A stretch of 59,068 nucleotides of DNA from Acetobacteraceae bacterium UBA6159 (lineage in GTDB: Bacteria > Pseudomonadota > Alphaproteobacteria > Acetobacterales > Acetobacteraceae), in NCBI GenBank assembly GCA_002422345.1, contig DIUL01000018.1, positions 74,031 through 133,098 of the forward strand, given 5' to 3'. Position 1 is the first letter of the stretch; the number at the start of each line of letters is the position of its first letter. This document shows positions 1 through 8,793 of this stretch, piece after piece. The notes beneath the pieces are model-generated. The model worked only from the letters and a program-made list of their open reading frames with translations. It searched no databases and had not been told where the DNA came from. A program made the translations under genes and the position numbers.

Positions 1-1
1 T

Positions 2-112
2 CAGCCCCTCCCCTTATCCCCCCAAGTACCGGTTCCAAGGGCTCGGCCCTTGGCGGGGATCAAAGGGGCAGCGCCCCTTTGCGGGGTCCGGGGCGGAGCC
101 CCGCTTTTCCCT
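2..112 (+). repeat. Multi-hairpin intergenic repeat, copy 1
   Basis: This intergenic block holds three consecutive hairpins: 35-42 with 46-53 (CCAAGGGC/GCCCTTGG), 62-69 with 73-80 (AAAGGGGC/GCCCCTTT) and 90-94 with 98-102 (GGGGC/GCCCC). It begins with a pyrimidine-rich stretch ending in CCCCCCAA. The same architecture, with clear sequence identity, recurs at 54876-54987 (inverted) and 55005-55125. Stem bases differ between copies but stay paired, so the folded shape seems to be what is kept. The element lies upstream of gltA and may reach beyond the left edge of the window. Confidence 0.75.
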
Positions 113-235
113 CCCGCAACCGCGAAGGTTGCGTCCGCGCGCGTGGCACCATAATTTCGCCTCAAGCCGAACCACGTCGCGGCGGTTCATCCCGTCACGA
201 CGGCGTCCGCCCGTCACAAGCATAAGGACACGCGC

Positions 236-1543
236 ATGAGCGCCAGCACGCCGAGGACCGTCACGATCACGCTTGACGGGACCAACAAGAAGACCACGAT
301 CCCGCTGATGTCGGGCACCGCGGGCGCCGATGTCTTCGATATCCGCAAGATCTACAACGATCTGGGGCTGTTCACGTATGACCCCGGCTACGGCGCCACC
401 GCGTCGTGCGAGAGCAAGATCACCTACATCGATGGCGACGAAGGCATCCTGATGTATCGGGGCTACCCGATCGAGCAGCTTGCCGAGAACTCCAACTTCC
501 TTGAAGTCTGCTACCTGCTGCTGAACGGCGAACTGCCGACGGCGGAGCAGGGCAAGGAATTCGACCTGGGCGTCATGCGGCACACGATGCTGCACGAGCA
601 GATCCGGAGCTTCTATAACGGCTTCCGCCGCGACGCCCATCCGATGGCGGTCATGTGCGGCGTCGTCGGCGCCCTGTCCGCTTTCTACCATGACAGCCTG
701 GACATCAACGATCCGGAAAGCCGCCGCATCAGCGCGTTCCGCCTGGTCGCGAAGCTGCCCACGATCGCCGCCTGGGCCTACAAGTACTCGATCGGCCAGC
801 CGTTCATGTATCCGCGGAACGACCTGACCTATGCCGAGAACTTCCTGTATATGGTCTACGGCGTCCCGACCGAGGAGTACAAGATCAACCCGGTCCTGTC
901 GAAGGCGATGGACCTGATCATGATCCTGCATGCGGATCATGAACAGAACGCCTCGACCTCCACCGTCCGCCTGGCGGGCTCGACCGGCGCCAATCCCTTC
1001 GCCTGCATCGCGGCCGGCATCGCCAGCCTGTGGGGCCCATCCCATGGCGGCGCGAATGAAGCCGTGCTGACGATGTTGAAGGACATCGGCCACGTCGACA
1101 ACATTCCGGAATTCCTGTCCGAGGTGAAGGACAAGAACAACCACGCCAAGCTGATGGGCTTCGGCCACCGGGTCTACAAGAACTACGACCCGCGCGCGAA
1201 GATCATCCAGAAGGCCTGCCACGACGTGCTGCGTGAACTCGGCATCAAGGGCGACCCGCTGCTCGACCTGGCGATGGAACTGGAAAAGATCGCGCTGAGC
1301 GACCCGTACTTCGTCGAGCGGAAGCTGTATCCGAACGTCGATTTCTATTCGGGCATCATCCTCAAGGCGATGGGCTTCCCGACCTCGATGTTCACCGCCC
1401 TGTTCGCGGTGTCGCGCACGGTTGGCTGGATCAGCCAGTGGCAGGAACTGATCGAGGACCCGCAGCAGCGCATCGGCCGTCCGCGGCAGATCTACACGGG
1501 CGCTGGCGCGCGCGACTACGTCCCGGTGACCAAGCGGGCCTGA
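236..1543 (+). CDS. gltA: Citrate synthase
   Basis: This 435-aa protein is a full-length type II citrate synthase, condensing oxaloacetate and acetyl-CoA at the entry of the TCA cycle in the cytoplasm. Family blocks are easy to read: HADHEQNASTSTVRL with its catalytic-region His, GPSHGGANEAVL, GFGHRVYKNYDPRA carrying the active-site His, and NVDFYSGI near the C terminus carrying the catalytic Asp. The ATG is preceded by AAGGA at about 222-226, which fixes the start. A possible promoter is TTGCGT (129-134) with TAATTT (152-157), at 17-bp spacing. A strong hairpin terminator follows at 1574-1605, so the gene is probably monocistronic. The type II (NADH-sensitive, hexameric) assignment is by length and overall similarity. 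Confidence 0.97.
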   Translation: MSASTPRTVTITLDGTNKKTTIPLMSGTAGADVFDIRKIYNDLGLFTYDPGYGATASCESKITYIDGDEGILMYRGYPIEQLAENSNFLEVCYLLLNGELPTAEQGKEFDLGVMRHTMLHEQIRSFYNGFRRDAHPMAVMCGVVGALSAFYHDSLDINDPESRRISAFRLVAKLPTIAAWAYKYSIGQPFMYPRNDLTYAENFLYMVYGVPTEEYKINPVLSKAMDLIMILHADHEQNASTSTVRLAGSTGANPFACIAAGIASLWGPSHGGANEAVLTMLKDIGHVDNIPEFLSEVKDKNNHAKLMGFGHRVYKNYDPRAKIIQKACHDVLRELGIKGDPLLDLAMELEKIALSDPYFVERKLYPNVDFYSGIILKAMGFPTSMFTALFAVSRTVGWISQWQELIEDPQQRIGRPRQIYTGAGARDYVPVTKRA

Positions 1544-1573
1544 TCTCCGACGGATTGGATAGGTTCAAAAATT

Positions 1574-1605
1574 GGGCACCCGTGTTAACGGGTGCCCTTT
1601 TTTAT
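1574..1605 (+). terminator. Rho-independent terminator of gltA
   Basis: A perfect 9-bp stem, GGGCACCCG/CGGGTGCCC, closes a 6-nt loop and is followed at once by a run of T. This is one of the clearest intrinsic terminators in the window. Confidence 0.93.
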
Positions 1606-1712
1606 TGCCTGCTGGCCGGGCCCTGAATGCGTCGACGGCTGACAAAATGTAACAGAACGCGTCAACGTACAGGTGGTAATTTTACTGTATGAAATTGTTC
1701 GGCCCTCAGGCT

Positions 1713-1744
1713 TGTGGATAACGATATCCACAGGCTGTTGATAA
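1713..1744. promoter_or_regulatory. Cluster of DnaA-box-like sites
   Basis: TGTGGATAA at 1713-1721 is a perfect DnaA box read on the minus strand (TTATCCACA). ATATCCACA at 1724-1732 matches the plus-strand consensus at 8 of 9 positions and forms an inverted pair with it. TGTTGATAA at 1736-1744 again matches at 8 of 9. Three such 9-mers within 32 bp are unlikely by chance in GC-rich DNA. The cluster could be part of an origin or a DnaA-controlled promoter. Confidence 0.5.
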
Positions 1745-1850
1745 GCGGTGATAACTCAACCTGTCAGCGCATGAAAAACGCGCCGGAATCCACTCAATTC
1801 GTTGACAGGTCGTTGTTTCCGCATCGGCGCGGGCCGGCGTAAGCCTGACA

Positions 1851-1866
1851 TGTTTCACATGATTCA
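1851..1866. promoter_or_regulatory. parS-like site (imperfect)
   Basis: The 16-mer here matches the ParB-binding consensus TGTTTCACGTGAAACA at 13 positions, with a perfect left half (TGTTTCAC) and three mismatches in the right half. A single 13/16 match in 59 kb can arise by chance. Its closeness to the DnaA-box cluster is what makes it worth recording. Confidence 0.25.
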
Positions 1867-1978
1867 TAATTTTTCCCGGCCGATTCGCCCACAGAAGCAC
1901 GGCGCAGGGTTCAAAAAGGGGAATTAACGATGTTTAACACACTCTTAGGTTGTGTTTCTGACTGAGAGAGAGGGACCC

Positions 1979-2608
1979 GTGCGGGCGACTGAGTCTTTGG
2001 ATTTGCTCGTGAAACGACGGTTGAAGCGTTGGGGACAGCGCCCCCCGGGCATCCGCCCGCGGAAGGGCCGGGAGGCTTGGCTGAGAGGCCGCCCAGCCGA
2101 TGATTCCTCGATCAGCAACCCGTTCCTGAAGCTGCCGGGCAGCACCAGGCTTCGCACCTTGCCGGACGGGCTGTGGTTGAATTTCGGCGGTTCATTCTCG
2201 GAACCCTATGTGGATATCCTGGCGATAGAAGCCTGCGGGACGTTGCAGAACCTGCTCGACAAGCGATCCCGGTTCGCGCCGAGCACGCACTCGTTGCTGG
2301 CGGTCTGTCCGGTGGAGTGGCTGCTGGCGCCCATCACACCCGATGACCCGACGCCGCGCTGGAAGGCGGCCCGGGTCTTCGCGCACGAGCCCACGATGGC
2401 CGTCTGCATCCCGGTGCGGGAGATGCGGGTGCTGTATGGCCTGAAGAGCCATCACTATGAGGGCTTCGCGCGCAACCAGCTTCCGCATGCGCATGAGTTC
2501 TTCGTGCCCATGGACACGCTGACCGCCGAGAACAGTGAGAGCAATCCCGCCCTCCGGGCCTTGCTGGAGCGGACCTCGATTTCGGCGAACTTCCTGACGT
2601 CCTATTGA
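1979..2608 (+). CDS. Conserved-looking protein of unknown function
   Basis: I do not recognise this roughly 209-aa protein. It starts with a basic stretch (LVKRRLKRW) and continues with a globular part containing LRTLPDGLWLNFGGSF, a Cys-containing segment ACGTLQNLLDKRS and a well-packed C terminus ending in FLTSY. There is no signal peptide or membrane segment. The GTG at 1979 is preceded by AGAGAGGGA at good spacing and is preferred; an in-frame GTG at 1952 lacks a good SD. It lies directly downstream of the DnaA-box region and is convergent with the GGDEF gene. Codon use matches its neighbours, so it is very likely a real gene. A role in replication or cell-cycle control would be speculation from position only. 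Confidence 0.8.
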   Translation: MRATESLDLLVKRRLKRWGQRPPGIRPRKGREAWLRGRPADDSSISNPFLKLPGSTRLRTLPDGLWLNFGGSFSEPYVDILAIEACGTLQNLLDKRSRFAPSTHSLLAVCPVEWLLAPITPDDPTPRWKAARVFAHEPTMAVCIPVREMRVLYGLKSHHYEGFARNQLPHAHEFFVPMDTLTAENSESNPALRALLERTSISANFLTSY

Positions 2609-2620
2609 TGGCGTAGGAGG

Positions 2621-3460
2621 TCAGGCGGCGAGCGCGACCCGATCCCGCCCGGCCTCCTTGGCCTCGTAAAGGGCGGCGTCGGCCTTGCCCAGGGATTCCA
2701 TCAGCTCGACATCGGCCGGCCGTCTGCCCGGCAGCGAGGCGATGCCGGCGCTGACGGTCACCGCGGAGGACCCGCCGGCAGGATGCGGGACGGCCGAACG
2801 GATATCGTTGCGCAGACGCTCGATCGTCGGGACGGCATCGGCGGCGGCGACGCCCGGCAGCAGGACCACGAACTCCTCCCCACCGAAACGGCCGAGGATG
2901 TCACCGGCCCGCAGCCCGCGGGCCGCTTCGCTCGCGAAGTCCCTCAGGACCCGGTCGCCGGCATCATGGCCAAATCCGTCATTGATCGTCTTGAACCGAT
3001 CGATATCCAGCATCGCGACCGCCACCGGTTCATTCCGTCTGCGGGCCCGGGCGATGACGGCATGGGCCTGGTCGAGGAAACCGCGCCGGTTCAGCACGCC
3101 GGTCAGCAGATCGGTGACGGCCAGCCGTGCCAACTCCGCCTCTCCAGCGTCACGCTGCCGTTGGGTGTGCAGTAACAGAAAGGCCCAGATCGGCAGCAGC
3201 AGGTCGAAGCCGAACAGCCAGAGCCAGTTGATCAGGGCAATGGGCGTGCCAGGTGTCAGGAAGCCGTTGTAGACGGCGTCGTAGCTGGACAGGACGACAT
3301 CGACGGCCAGCAAGGCCGCGCCGGCGAACGCCATGGTCCGGCGGCCGGTGTGTGCATGCATGGCCAGGCCGTACCGCAGCGTGAACACCGCGCTGATGGC
3401 GGTGACCAGGGCCAGGAAAAACCGGACGTAGAAATAGGCGGCATCGGCGAAATCGACCAC
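2621..3460 (-). CDS. Membrane-bound GGDEF diguanylate cyclase
   Basis: The 279-aa protein has a hydrophobic N-terminal half with about three transmembrane segments (residues 10-30, 42-60, 74-97), then a cytoplasmic GGDEF domain (about 108-275). The active-site loop reads GGEEF (193-197), a catalytically competent variant, and the inhibitory I-site RxxD (R184-D187) stands five residues before it. The enzyme should therefore make cyclic di-GMP and be inhibited by its product. LDIDRFKTINDGFGHDAGD provides the metal-binding Asp. The start is a GTG preceded by GGAAGGT. No EAL domain and no recognisable extracellular sensor are present, so the short membrane part itself may sense the signal. Confidence 0.93.
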   Translation of the reverse strand: MVDFADAAYFYVRFFLALVTAISAVFTLRYGLAMHAHTGRRTMAFAGAALLAVDVVLSSYDAVYNGFLTPGTPIALINWLWLFGFDLLLPIWAFLLLHTQRQRDAGEAELARLAVTDLLTGVLNRRGFLDQAHAVIARARRRNEPVAVAMLDIDRFKTINDGFGHDAGDRVLRDFASEAARGLRAGDILGRFGGEEFVVLLPGVAAADAVPTIERLRNDIRSAVPHPAGGSSAVTVSAGIASLPGRRPADVELMESLGKADAALYEAKEAGRDRVALAA

Positions 3461-3564
3461 GGTCCGGACCTTCCGCTCGGGGGTCCGGAACGCGGAACCC
3501 TCCGGGCCGTGATCCTATCAGAAATGCATCGTTCCAACCATCACATTCGGCCCGGGACGCCGGC

Positions 3565-4671
3565 TCAGTTGCGCGGCAGACGGATGTGTGTGGGAGCGTC
3601 CGGCACCTGCGCGCGGTGGCGCATCAGGTGGTCGGCCAGCACGCAGGCCACCATGGCTTCCCCGACCGGGACCGCGCGGATGCCAACGCAGGGGTCGTGG
3701 CGGCCTTTGGTGCTGACGTCGATATCGTGACCGGTCCGGTCGACGGACCGCTTCGGCGTCAGGATCGAGCTGGTCGGCTTGACCGCGAACCGCGCCACGA
3801 TCGGCTGGCTGGTGGAAATCCCGCCCAGGATGCCGCCGGCGTGGTTCGAGAGGAAATCGACCCCGCCATCGGGCCGCATCCGCATCTCGTCGGCGTTGTC
3901 TTCCCCCTGAAGTTCAGCGGAGGCGAAGCCGTCCCCGATCTCCACGCCCTTGACCGCGTTGATCGACATCAGCGCGGCGGCCAGGTCGGAATCGAGCTTG
4001 CCATAGATCGGCGCGCCGAGACCGGGGGGCACGCCCTCCGCCACGATCTCGATCACCGCGCCGACCGATGAACCGGCCTTGCGGACGGCGGCGACATAGG
4101 TTTCCCACTCGGCCGCCATGACCGGGTCGGGGCAGAAGAAGGGGTTGTCGTCCAGCGCGGCCCAGTCCCAGCGGGACCGATCGATGCGGTGCGGACCGAT
4201 CTGCACCAGGGCGCCGCGGATGCGGATGTCGGGTCCCAGCACCTTCCGGGCCACGCCCCCTGCGGCGACGCGCATGGCGGTTTCACGCGCCGATGACCGG
4301 CCGCCGCCGCGATAGTCGCGCACGCCGTATTTCAGGTCATAGGTCAGGTCGGCGTGACCCGGCCGGAACTGCTGGGAGATCGCGGCATAGTCGCGGGACC
4401 GCTGGTCGGTGTTCTCGATCATCATTCCGATCGCGGTGCCGGTGGTCAGCCCCTCGAACACGCCGGACAGGATGCGGACCTGGTCCGGCTCCTGGCGCTG
4501 GGTCGTGAACTTGGACTGGCCCGGGCGGCGGCGATCGAGCCAGGGCTGGATATCCGCCTCGGTCAAGGACAGGCCGGGCGGGCAGCCATCGACGACGCAG
4601 CCGATCGCGGGGCCGTGGCTTTCGCCCCAGGTGGTGAAGCGGAACAGATGACCGAAGCTGTTGTGGCTCAT
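3565..4671 (-). CDS. aroC: Chorismate synthase
   Basis: The protein converts 5-enolpyruvylshikimate 3-phosphate to chorismate, the last common step to the aromatic amino acids, using reduced FMN. At 368 aa it is of normal length. It begins with the hallmark MSHNSFGHLFRFTTWGESHG, which includes an active-site His. It also has the GGRSSARET block, the second conserved His region RGHDxxxx-like near HDPCVGIR, and the C-terminal part of the fold. It lies 16 bp downstream of fabI on the same strand, so the two are probably co-transcribed. Confidence 0.97.
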   Translation of the reverse strand: MSHNSFGHLFRFTTWGESHGPAIGCVVDGCPPGLSLTEADIQPWLDRRRPGQSKFTTQRQEPDQVRILSGVFEGLTTGTAIGMMIENTDQRSRDYAAISQQFRPGHADLTYDLKYGVRDYRGGGRSSARETAMRVAAGGVARKVLGPDIRIRGALVQIGPHRIDRSRWDWAALDDNPFFCPDPVMAAEWETYVAAVRKAGSSVGAVIEIVAEGVPPGLGAPIYGKLDSDLAAALMSINAVKGVEIGDGFASAELQGEDNADEMRMRPDGGVDFLSNHAGGILGGISTSQPIVARFAVKPTSSILTPKRSVDRTGHDIDVSTKGRHDPCVGIRAVPVGEAMVACVLADHLMRHRAQVPDAPTHIRLPRN

Positions 4672-4687
4672 GAAGCGACGCGACCCT

Positions 4688-5530
4688 TCACGACTCGACG
4701 ATCGCGATATCGGGCGCGTTCGGGTTCTTCATGCCGACGATGTGGTAGCCGCAATCGACGTGGTGGACCTCTCCGGTCACGCCCTGGGACAGGTCGGACA
4801 GCAGGTACAGGCCCGCGCCCCCGACCTCATCGATCGTGACATTGCGCTGCATCGGGGCGTTCAACTGGTTCCAGCGCAGGATGTAGCGGAAATCACCGAT
4901 GCCGGAGGCCGCCAGCGTGCGGATCGGGCCGGCGCTGATGGCGTTCACCCGGATGCCGTCTTCGCCGAGGTCGGCGGCCATGTAGCGCACTGATGCCTCC
5001 AGCGCCGCCTTCGCCACGCCCATGACGTTGTAGTGGGGGACCCATTTCTCGGCGCCGAGATAGGTCAGGGTCAGCAGGCTGCCGCCCGGCTTCATCATCG
5101 CCGCCGCGCGCCGCCCGACCGCGGTGAAGGAGTAGCAGGAGATATCGAGCGCCTGCAGGAACACCGACCGCGGCGTGTCCAGATAGCGCCCGCGCAGGAA
5201 GTTCTTGTCGGCGAAACCGATCGCATGGACCATGAAATCAAGCTGGTCCCAGGTGCCGCGCAACTGCTCGAACGCCGTGTCGATGCTCTCCTCGTCGGAG
5301 ACGTCGCAGGGAAACAGCAGGTCAGAGCCGATCGAGGACGCGAGCGGGCGCACCCGCTTTTCCAGCGCTTCCCCCTGATAGGTGAAGGCGAGTTCGGCCC
5401 CCTGCGCGGCGCAGGCGGCGGCGATGCCCCATGCCAGCGACCGGTCATTCGCGACGCCCATGATCAGGCCGCGCTTGCCTTGCATGAGTGATCCCTTGAC
5501 GGGCAGGGAACTGGGGGGGCTTTCGGCCAT
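4688..5530 (-). CDS. fabI: Enoyl-[acyl-carrier-protein] reductase (NADH), FabI type
   Basis: This reductase completes each round of type II fatty-acid elongation by reducing enoyl-ACP. The Rossmann start GKRGLIMGVANDRSLAWGIA is typical of FabI, and YNVMGVAKAALEASVRYMA carries the Tyr and Lys of the FabI-type Y-x6-K active site. The RVNAISAGPIRTLAASGI block follows. The ATG at 5530 is preceded by GAGG at suitable spacing and gives 280 aa; an in-frame ATG four codons earlier is less likely. The gene is divergent from pdxH across about 170 bp and leads a short operon with aroC. Confidence 0.96.
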   Translation of the reverse strand: MAESPPSSLPVKGSLMQGKRGLIMGVANDRSLAWGIAAACAAQGAELAFTYQGEALEKRVRPLASSIGSDLLFPCDVSDEESIDTAFEQLRGTWDQLDFMVHAIGFADKNFLRGRYLDTPRSVFLQALDISCYSFTAVGRRAAAMMKPGGSLLTLTYLGAEKWVPHYNVMGVAKAALEASVRYMAADLGEDGIRVNAISAGPIRTLAASGIGDFRYILRWNQLNAPMQRNVTIDEVGGAGLYLLSDLSQGVTGEVHHVDCGYHIVGMKNPNAPDIAIVES

Positions 5531-5698
5531 GGTGGTCCTCATTCTCGGCGGTCCGACGCCATCTTCTTCCGCCCTCGTGACACAGGCACAGGCGGCCCGG
5601 CAAGAGGGACAGAAACCGGTTGGTCACTTGGCTCCGCCTGACGGAAGCGGCAATGTCCGCCGCAGAGGCACACATGCCATTTCCTGGGGACTCCGCCG

Positions 5699-6295
5699 AT
5701 GCCCGATCTCGCCAACCCGCCCGCCGATCCCTTCGCCTACTTTGCCGCCTGGATGGCCGAGGCCGCGGAGCAGGAAGCCGAGGCGAACGCGATGACGTTG
5801 GCCACGACAACGCCGGATGGCTACCCATCCGCGCGGATCGTGCTGCTGAAGGGCGCGGATGCCAGGGGCTTCGTGTTCTTCACCAACAAGGAAAGCCGCA
5901 AGGCCGGGGAGATGGGGGCGAATGCCCGCGCCAGCCTGCTGTTCTTCTGGAAGTCCCTCGCCCGCCAGATCCGGATCGAGGGCACGATCGAGCACGTGAC
6001 CGACGCCGAATCGGACGCCTACTACGCCACCAGGCCGCGCATATCCCGCCTGGGCGCCTGGGCGTCGGACCAGTCTCGCCCCCTGGCGAAGCGGGCTGAC
6101 CTGGAACAGCGCCTGGCGGAATTCGAGAAGACCTATCCCGGCGACGTGATCCCTCGCCCGCCCTATTGGGGCGGCTACCGGCTGCTGCCGGCGCGGTTCG
6201 AGTTCTGGCAGAACATGCCCTTCCGCCTGCATGACCGCACCATCTACACCCCCGCCGCCGGGGGCGGATGGACGACCGGCAAGCTGTTCCCCTGA
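5699..6295 (+). CDS. pdxH: Pyridoxine/pyridoxamine 5'-phosphate oxidase
   Basis: This FMN-dependent oxidase forms pyridoxal 5'-phosphate in the vitamin B6 biosynthetic and salvage pathways. It is 198 aa, normal for the family. Recognisable blocks are PSARIVLLKG, VFFTNKESRKAGEM and LFFWKSLARQIRIEG (FMN and substrate contacts), ISRLGAWASDQS, and the C-terminal RPPYWGGYRLLPARFEFWQ with LFP at the very end. The downstream gene overlaps its 3' end, suggesting translational coupling. Confidence 0.96.
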   Translation: MPDLANPPADPFAYFAAWMAEAAEQEAEANAMTLATTTPDGYPSARIVLLKGADARGFVFFTNKESRKAGEMGANARASLLFFWKSLARQIRIEGTIEHVTDAESDAYYATRPRISRLGAWASDQSRPLAKRADLEQRLAEFEKTYPGDVIPRPPYWGGYRLLPARFEFWQNMPFRLHDRTIYTPAAGGGWTTGKLFP

Positions 6296-7776
6296 GCGCC
6301 GTGTCCGAACAAGCCGAGGTCGCTGCGTTCCTGCGGGGCCTCGCCGGCGCGGACCCGATCGAGACGCATATCTCCCTGGTCTACCTGGGCGCCGACACGG
6401 TCTGGAAGCTGAAGAAGGCCGTGCGGCTGTCGTTCCTTGACTTCTCCCGGCTGGAGGATCGGCGCCGCTTCGCTGAACGGGAACTCACCCTGAATGGGCC
6501 ACACGCCCCGGGGATGTATCGCGATGTCGTTGCCGTGACGCGGCACGCGGATGGGTCGGTCGGCTTCGCCTCAGGTCCGGATGAGCCAGTGCTGGACTGG
6601 GTGCTGCGGATGGCGCGGGTGCCGGCGCGCGACTTCATGGACGTGATCGCAGCCGACGGGCGGCTGACCCCTGCCCTGCTCGATGGGCTGGCCGATGCGG
6701 TGGCCGCGCTGCATGCCGCCCTGCCCCGGCAGCCGGAGTTGCGATCCGACATGCCCCGGGTCATCGCCGGCAACGCCCGCGCGGCGCGGGAGGCCGGGCT
6801 GCCCGCCGCCGAGGTCGACCGGTGGGAAACCACCATGCTCACGGCCCTCGCCGACCGGTCCGACTGGCTGGCGGCACGCACCGCCGGAGGGTTCATCCGG
6901 CGCGCCCATGGCGACCTGCATCTGGGCAATCTGTGCCTGTGGCAGGGGCGGCCAGTGCCTTTCGACGCGCTGGAATTCGATGAGGATCTGGCGACCATCG
7001 ACCTGGGCTATGACCTGGCGTTCCTGTTGATGGACCTGGATTTCCGTGCCGACCGGGCGGCGGCGAACCGGGTGCTCAGCCGCTATATCGGGCGGACAGG
7101 GGATGCGGACCTCACACGGGGGCTGCCGCCCTTCCTGTCCTCCCGCGCGTTGATCCGGGCGCATGTGGCGGCACGGTCCGGGAAGACAGCCGACGCCTCG
7201 CGCTACCTGGCCCGCGCGCATGAGTATCTGCGGCCCGTGCGGCCCTTGATCGTAGCCGTGGGTGGGCTGCCGGGGACCGGCAAGACGACCCTGGCCCGCG
7301 CCATCGCCCCGCCTTTGGGGGCGGCGCCCGGCGCCGTGGTTCTGCGCAGCGACGAAATCCGCAAGCGCCTGTGCGGTGTGGCGCCCGAGGAGCGGTTGCC
7401 GCCATCGGGCTACAAACCCGAGGTCAGCGCGCGGGTGTTCGCCGAACTCGCCGACCTCGCGTATCGAACCGCGTCATCCGGCCATGCCGCCATCGCCGAC
7501 GCGACCTTCATGGACCCAGCCCACCGCGACCTGATCGAGGACTCGGCGAGGCGCGCGGGCGTCGGGTTCGTGGGGTTATGGCTGGAAGCGCCGCTGCCAG
7601 ACCTTGAAGCGCGGGTCGCGGCGCGGACCGGCGATGCCTCCGATGCCACCGTCGACGTGGTCCGATCGGCCGCGCGCCACGACCCGGGCGCCGGCGACTG
7701 GGTATCAATCGACGCCACCGAGGCAACGCGCGCACGGGATCTGGCAACCGAGACGCTACGTCCCTATTTGCATTGA
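6268..7776 (+). CDS. Fusion of phosphotransferase-like and P-loop ATPase/kinase domains
   Basis: The 502-aa protein has two parts. The N-terminal two thirds is an aminoglycoside-phosphotransferase/choline-kinase-like fold with the catalytic-loop motif HGDLHLGNLC (from about residue 214) and a following acidic motif, DALEFDEDLATIDLGYD. The C-terminal third (from about residue 325) is a P-loop kinase with GGLPGTGKTT as Walker A and an ADATFMDPAHR segment, as in the zeta-toxin/AAA_33 group. Proteins of this design are common, but their substrate is unknown to me. The ATG at 6268 overlaps pdxH by 28 bp; a GTG at 6301 is an alternative start. Co-transcription with pdxH is likely, but a role in B6 metabolism is only a contextual guess. 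Confidence 0.85.
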   Translation: MDDRQAVPLSAVSEQAEVAAFLRGLAGADPIETHISLVYLGADTVWKLKKAVRLSFLDFSRLEDRRRFAERELTLNGPHAPGMYRDVVAVTRHADGSVGFASGPDEPVLDWVLRMARVPARDFMDVIAADGRLTPALLDGLADAVAALHAALPRQPELRSDMPRVIAGNARAAREAGLPAAEVDRWETTMLTALADRSDWLAARTAGGFIRRAHGDLHLGNLCLWQGRPVPFDALEFDEDLATIDLGYDLAFLLMDLDFRADRAAANRVLSRYIGRTGDADLTRGLPPFLSSRALIRAHVAARSGKTADASRYLARAHEYLRPVRPLIVAVGGLPGTGKTTLARAIAPPLGAAPGAVVLRSDEIRKRLCGVAPEERLPPSGYKPEVSARVFAELADLAYRTASSGHAAIADATFMDPAHRDLIEDSARRAGVGFVGLWLEAPLPDLEARVAARTGDASDATVDVVRSAARHDPGAGDWVSIDATEATRARDLATETLRPYLH

Positions 7777-7833
7777 CATAGACGCAGACCTGCCGTGCGT
7801 GCCAGGATGTGACTCACCCGAAAGGAGGCGACC

Positions 7834-8700
7834 ATGGCCATCCGTAAAGTGCTTCTTCCGCTGACCGGAACCGCCGCCGGGGAGGCCGCGATGACGACGG
7901 CCCTGATGGTGGCGCGCCGCTGGAACGCGCACGTCACCGCCCTGCATGTCCGGGTCGACAGCCGCGACGTGGCGCCGCTGGCCGGCGAAGGCCTGTCCGG
8001 CGCGATGATCGAGGAGATGATGTCCGCCACCGAGAAGGAGAGCAGCCAGCGCGCCCATGCCGTGCGCGCGATGTTCGAACGTTTCGTGGGCGAGCACGGC
8101 GTGACGGTCGCGGAAGCCCGCGGCGGAATCGATCACCCGACCGCCAGCTTCGCCGCCGTCACCGGGCGAGAGGAAGATATCGTCGCCCAGCAGGCGCGCC
8201 TGGCAGACCTGACGATCGTTCCGCATCCGGAGTCCGGAGAGGACGTGTCATCCTCCGACGCCTTGCACGCGGTTCTGTTCGACTCCGGCCGGCCGGTGCT
8301 CATCGCGCCGCACCGCGCGACCGCCAGCATCGGAAGCCGCGTCTGCGTGGCCTGGAACGGGACAGCGGAATCCGCGTCCTCCGTCCTCGCCGCCCTGCCC
8401 TGGATGCAGCGCGCCGAGGGCGTCTGCATCCTCTCCGCCGAGGGTTACCAGCGGCGCGGCCCGGGTGCGCCAGACCTGGCCGCCTACCTGTCACTACACG
8501 GCGTGCATGCCGAGATCGTGATGTTCCGTTCTGCCAACGGTTCGGTGGGTGCGGGACTGCTCGCCGCGGCGCAGGAGTTCGGCTGCGACCTGCTGTCGAT
8601 GGGTGCCTACTCGCACTCCCGCCTGCGCCAGTTGATCCTGGGCGGCGTGACACGTCATGTGCTGGAAAACGCCAATCTGCCGGTCATGATGAACCGGTAA
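7834..8700 (+). CDS. Tandem universal stress protein (UspA family)
   Basis: At 288 aa the protein holds two UspA-type alpha/beta domains. The first starts IRKVLLPLTGTAAGEAAM. The second starts near RVCVAWNGTAESASSVLAALP and ends with LLSMGAYSHSRLRQLILGGVTRHVLENANLPVMM, whose G-x9-G(S/T)-like stretch is the usual ATP-binding tail. A strong SD, AAAGGAGG, precedes the ATG. Such proteins act in stress survival in the cytoplasm; the specific stress cannot be read here. It is followed by a good terminator. Confidence 0.9.
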   Translation: MAIRKVLLPLTGTAAGEAAMTTALMVARRWNAHVTALHVRVDSRDVAPLAGEGLSGAMIEEMMSATEKESSQRAHAVRAMFERFVGEHGVTVAEARGGIDHPTASFAAVTGREEDIVAQQARLADLTIVPHPESGEDVSSSDALHAVLFDSGRPVLIAPHRATASIGSRVCVAWNGTAESASSVLAALPWMQRAEGVCILSAEGYQRRGPGAPDLAAYLSLHGVHAEIVMFRSANGSVGAGLLAAAQEFGCDLLSMGAYSHSRLRQLILGGVTRHVLENANLPVMMNR

Positions 8701-8717
8701 CGACAGGACACCAGATC

Positions 8718-8750
8718 GCCGCGGGATCCCCCGGGTCCCGCGGCTTTTTT
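8718..8750 (+). terminator. Rho-independent terminator after the usp gene
   Basis: A perfect 9-bp GC-rich stem, GCCGCGGGA (8718-8726) with TCCCGCGGC (8736-8744), is followed by a run of six T. Confidence 0.93.
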
Positions 8751-8793
8751 GTGCGCCGAGCGCTGCGTGTCGTCCGCTCGGCGCCCGTGCCTA

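Larger units (their letters stand above)
1606..1978. other. Intergenic region, AT-richer than its surroundings, with DnaA-box-like and parS-like sites
   Basis: I see no credible gene in this stretch. It is visibly richer in A+T than the flanking genes. It contains a cluster of DnaA-box-like 9-mers (1713-1744), a parS-like 16-mer (1851-1866) and three GANTC sites (GAATC near 1786, GATTC at 1861 and near 1882) of the kind methylated by CcrM in alphaproteobacteria. It separates the gltA terminator from the next gene and must also hold that gene's promoter. Confidence 0.5.

Noticed and set aside
1952..1978. A longer start (GTG at 1952) for the unknown protein after gltA
   Set aside because: No SD precedes it, whereas the in-frame GTG at 1979 has a good one.
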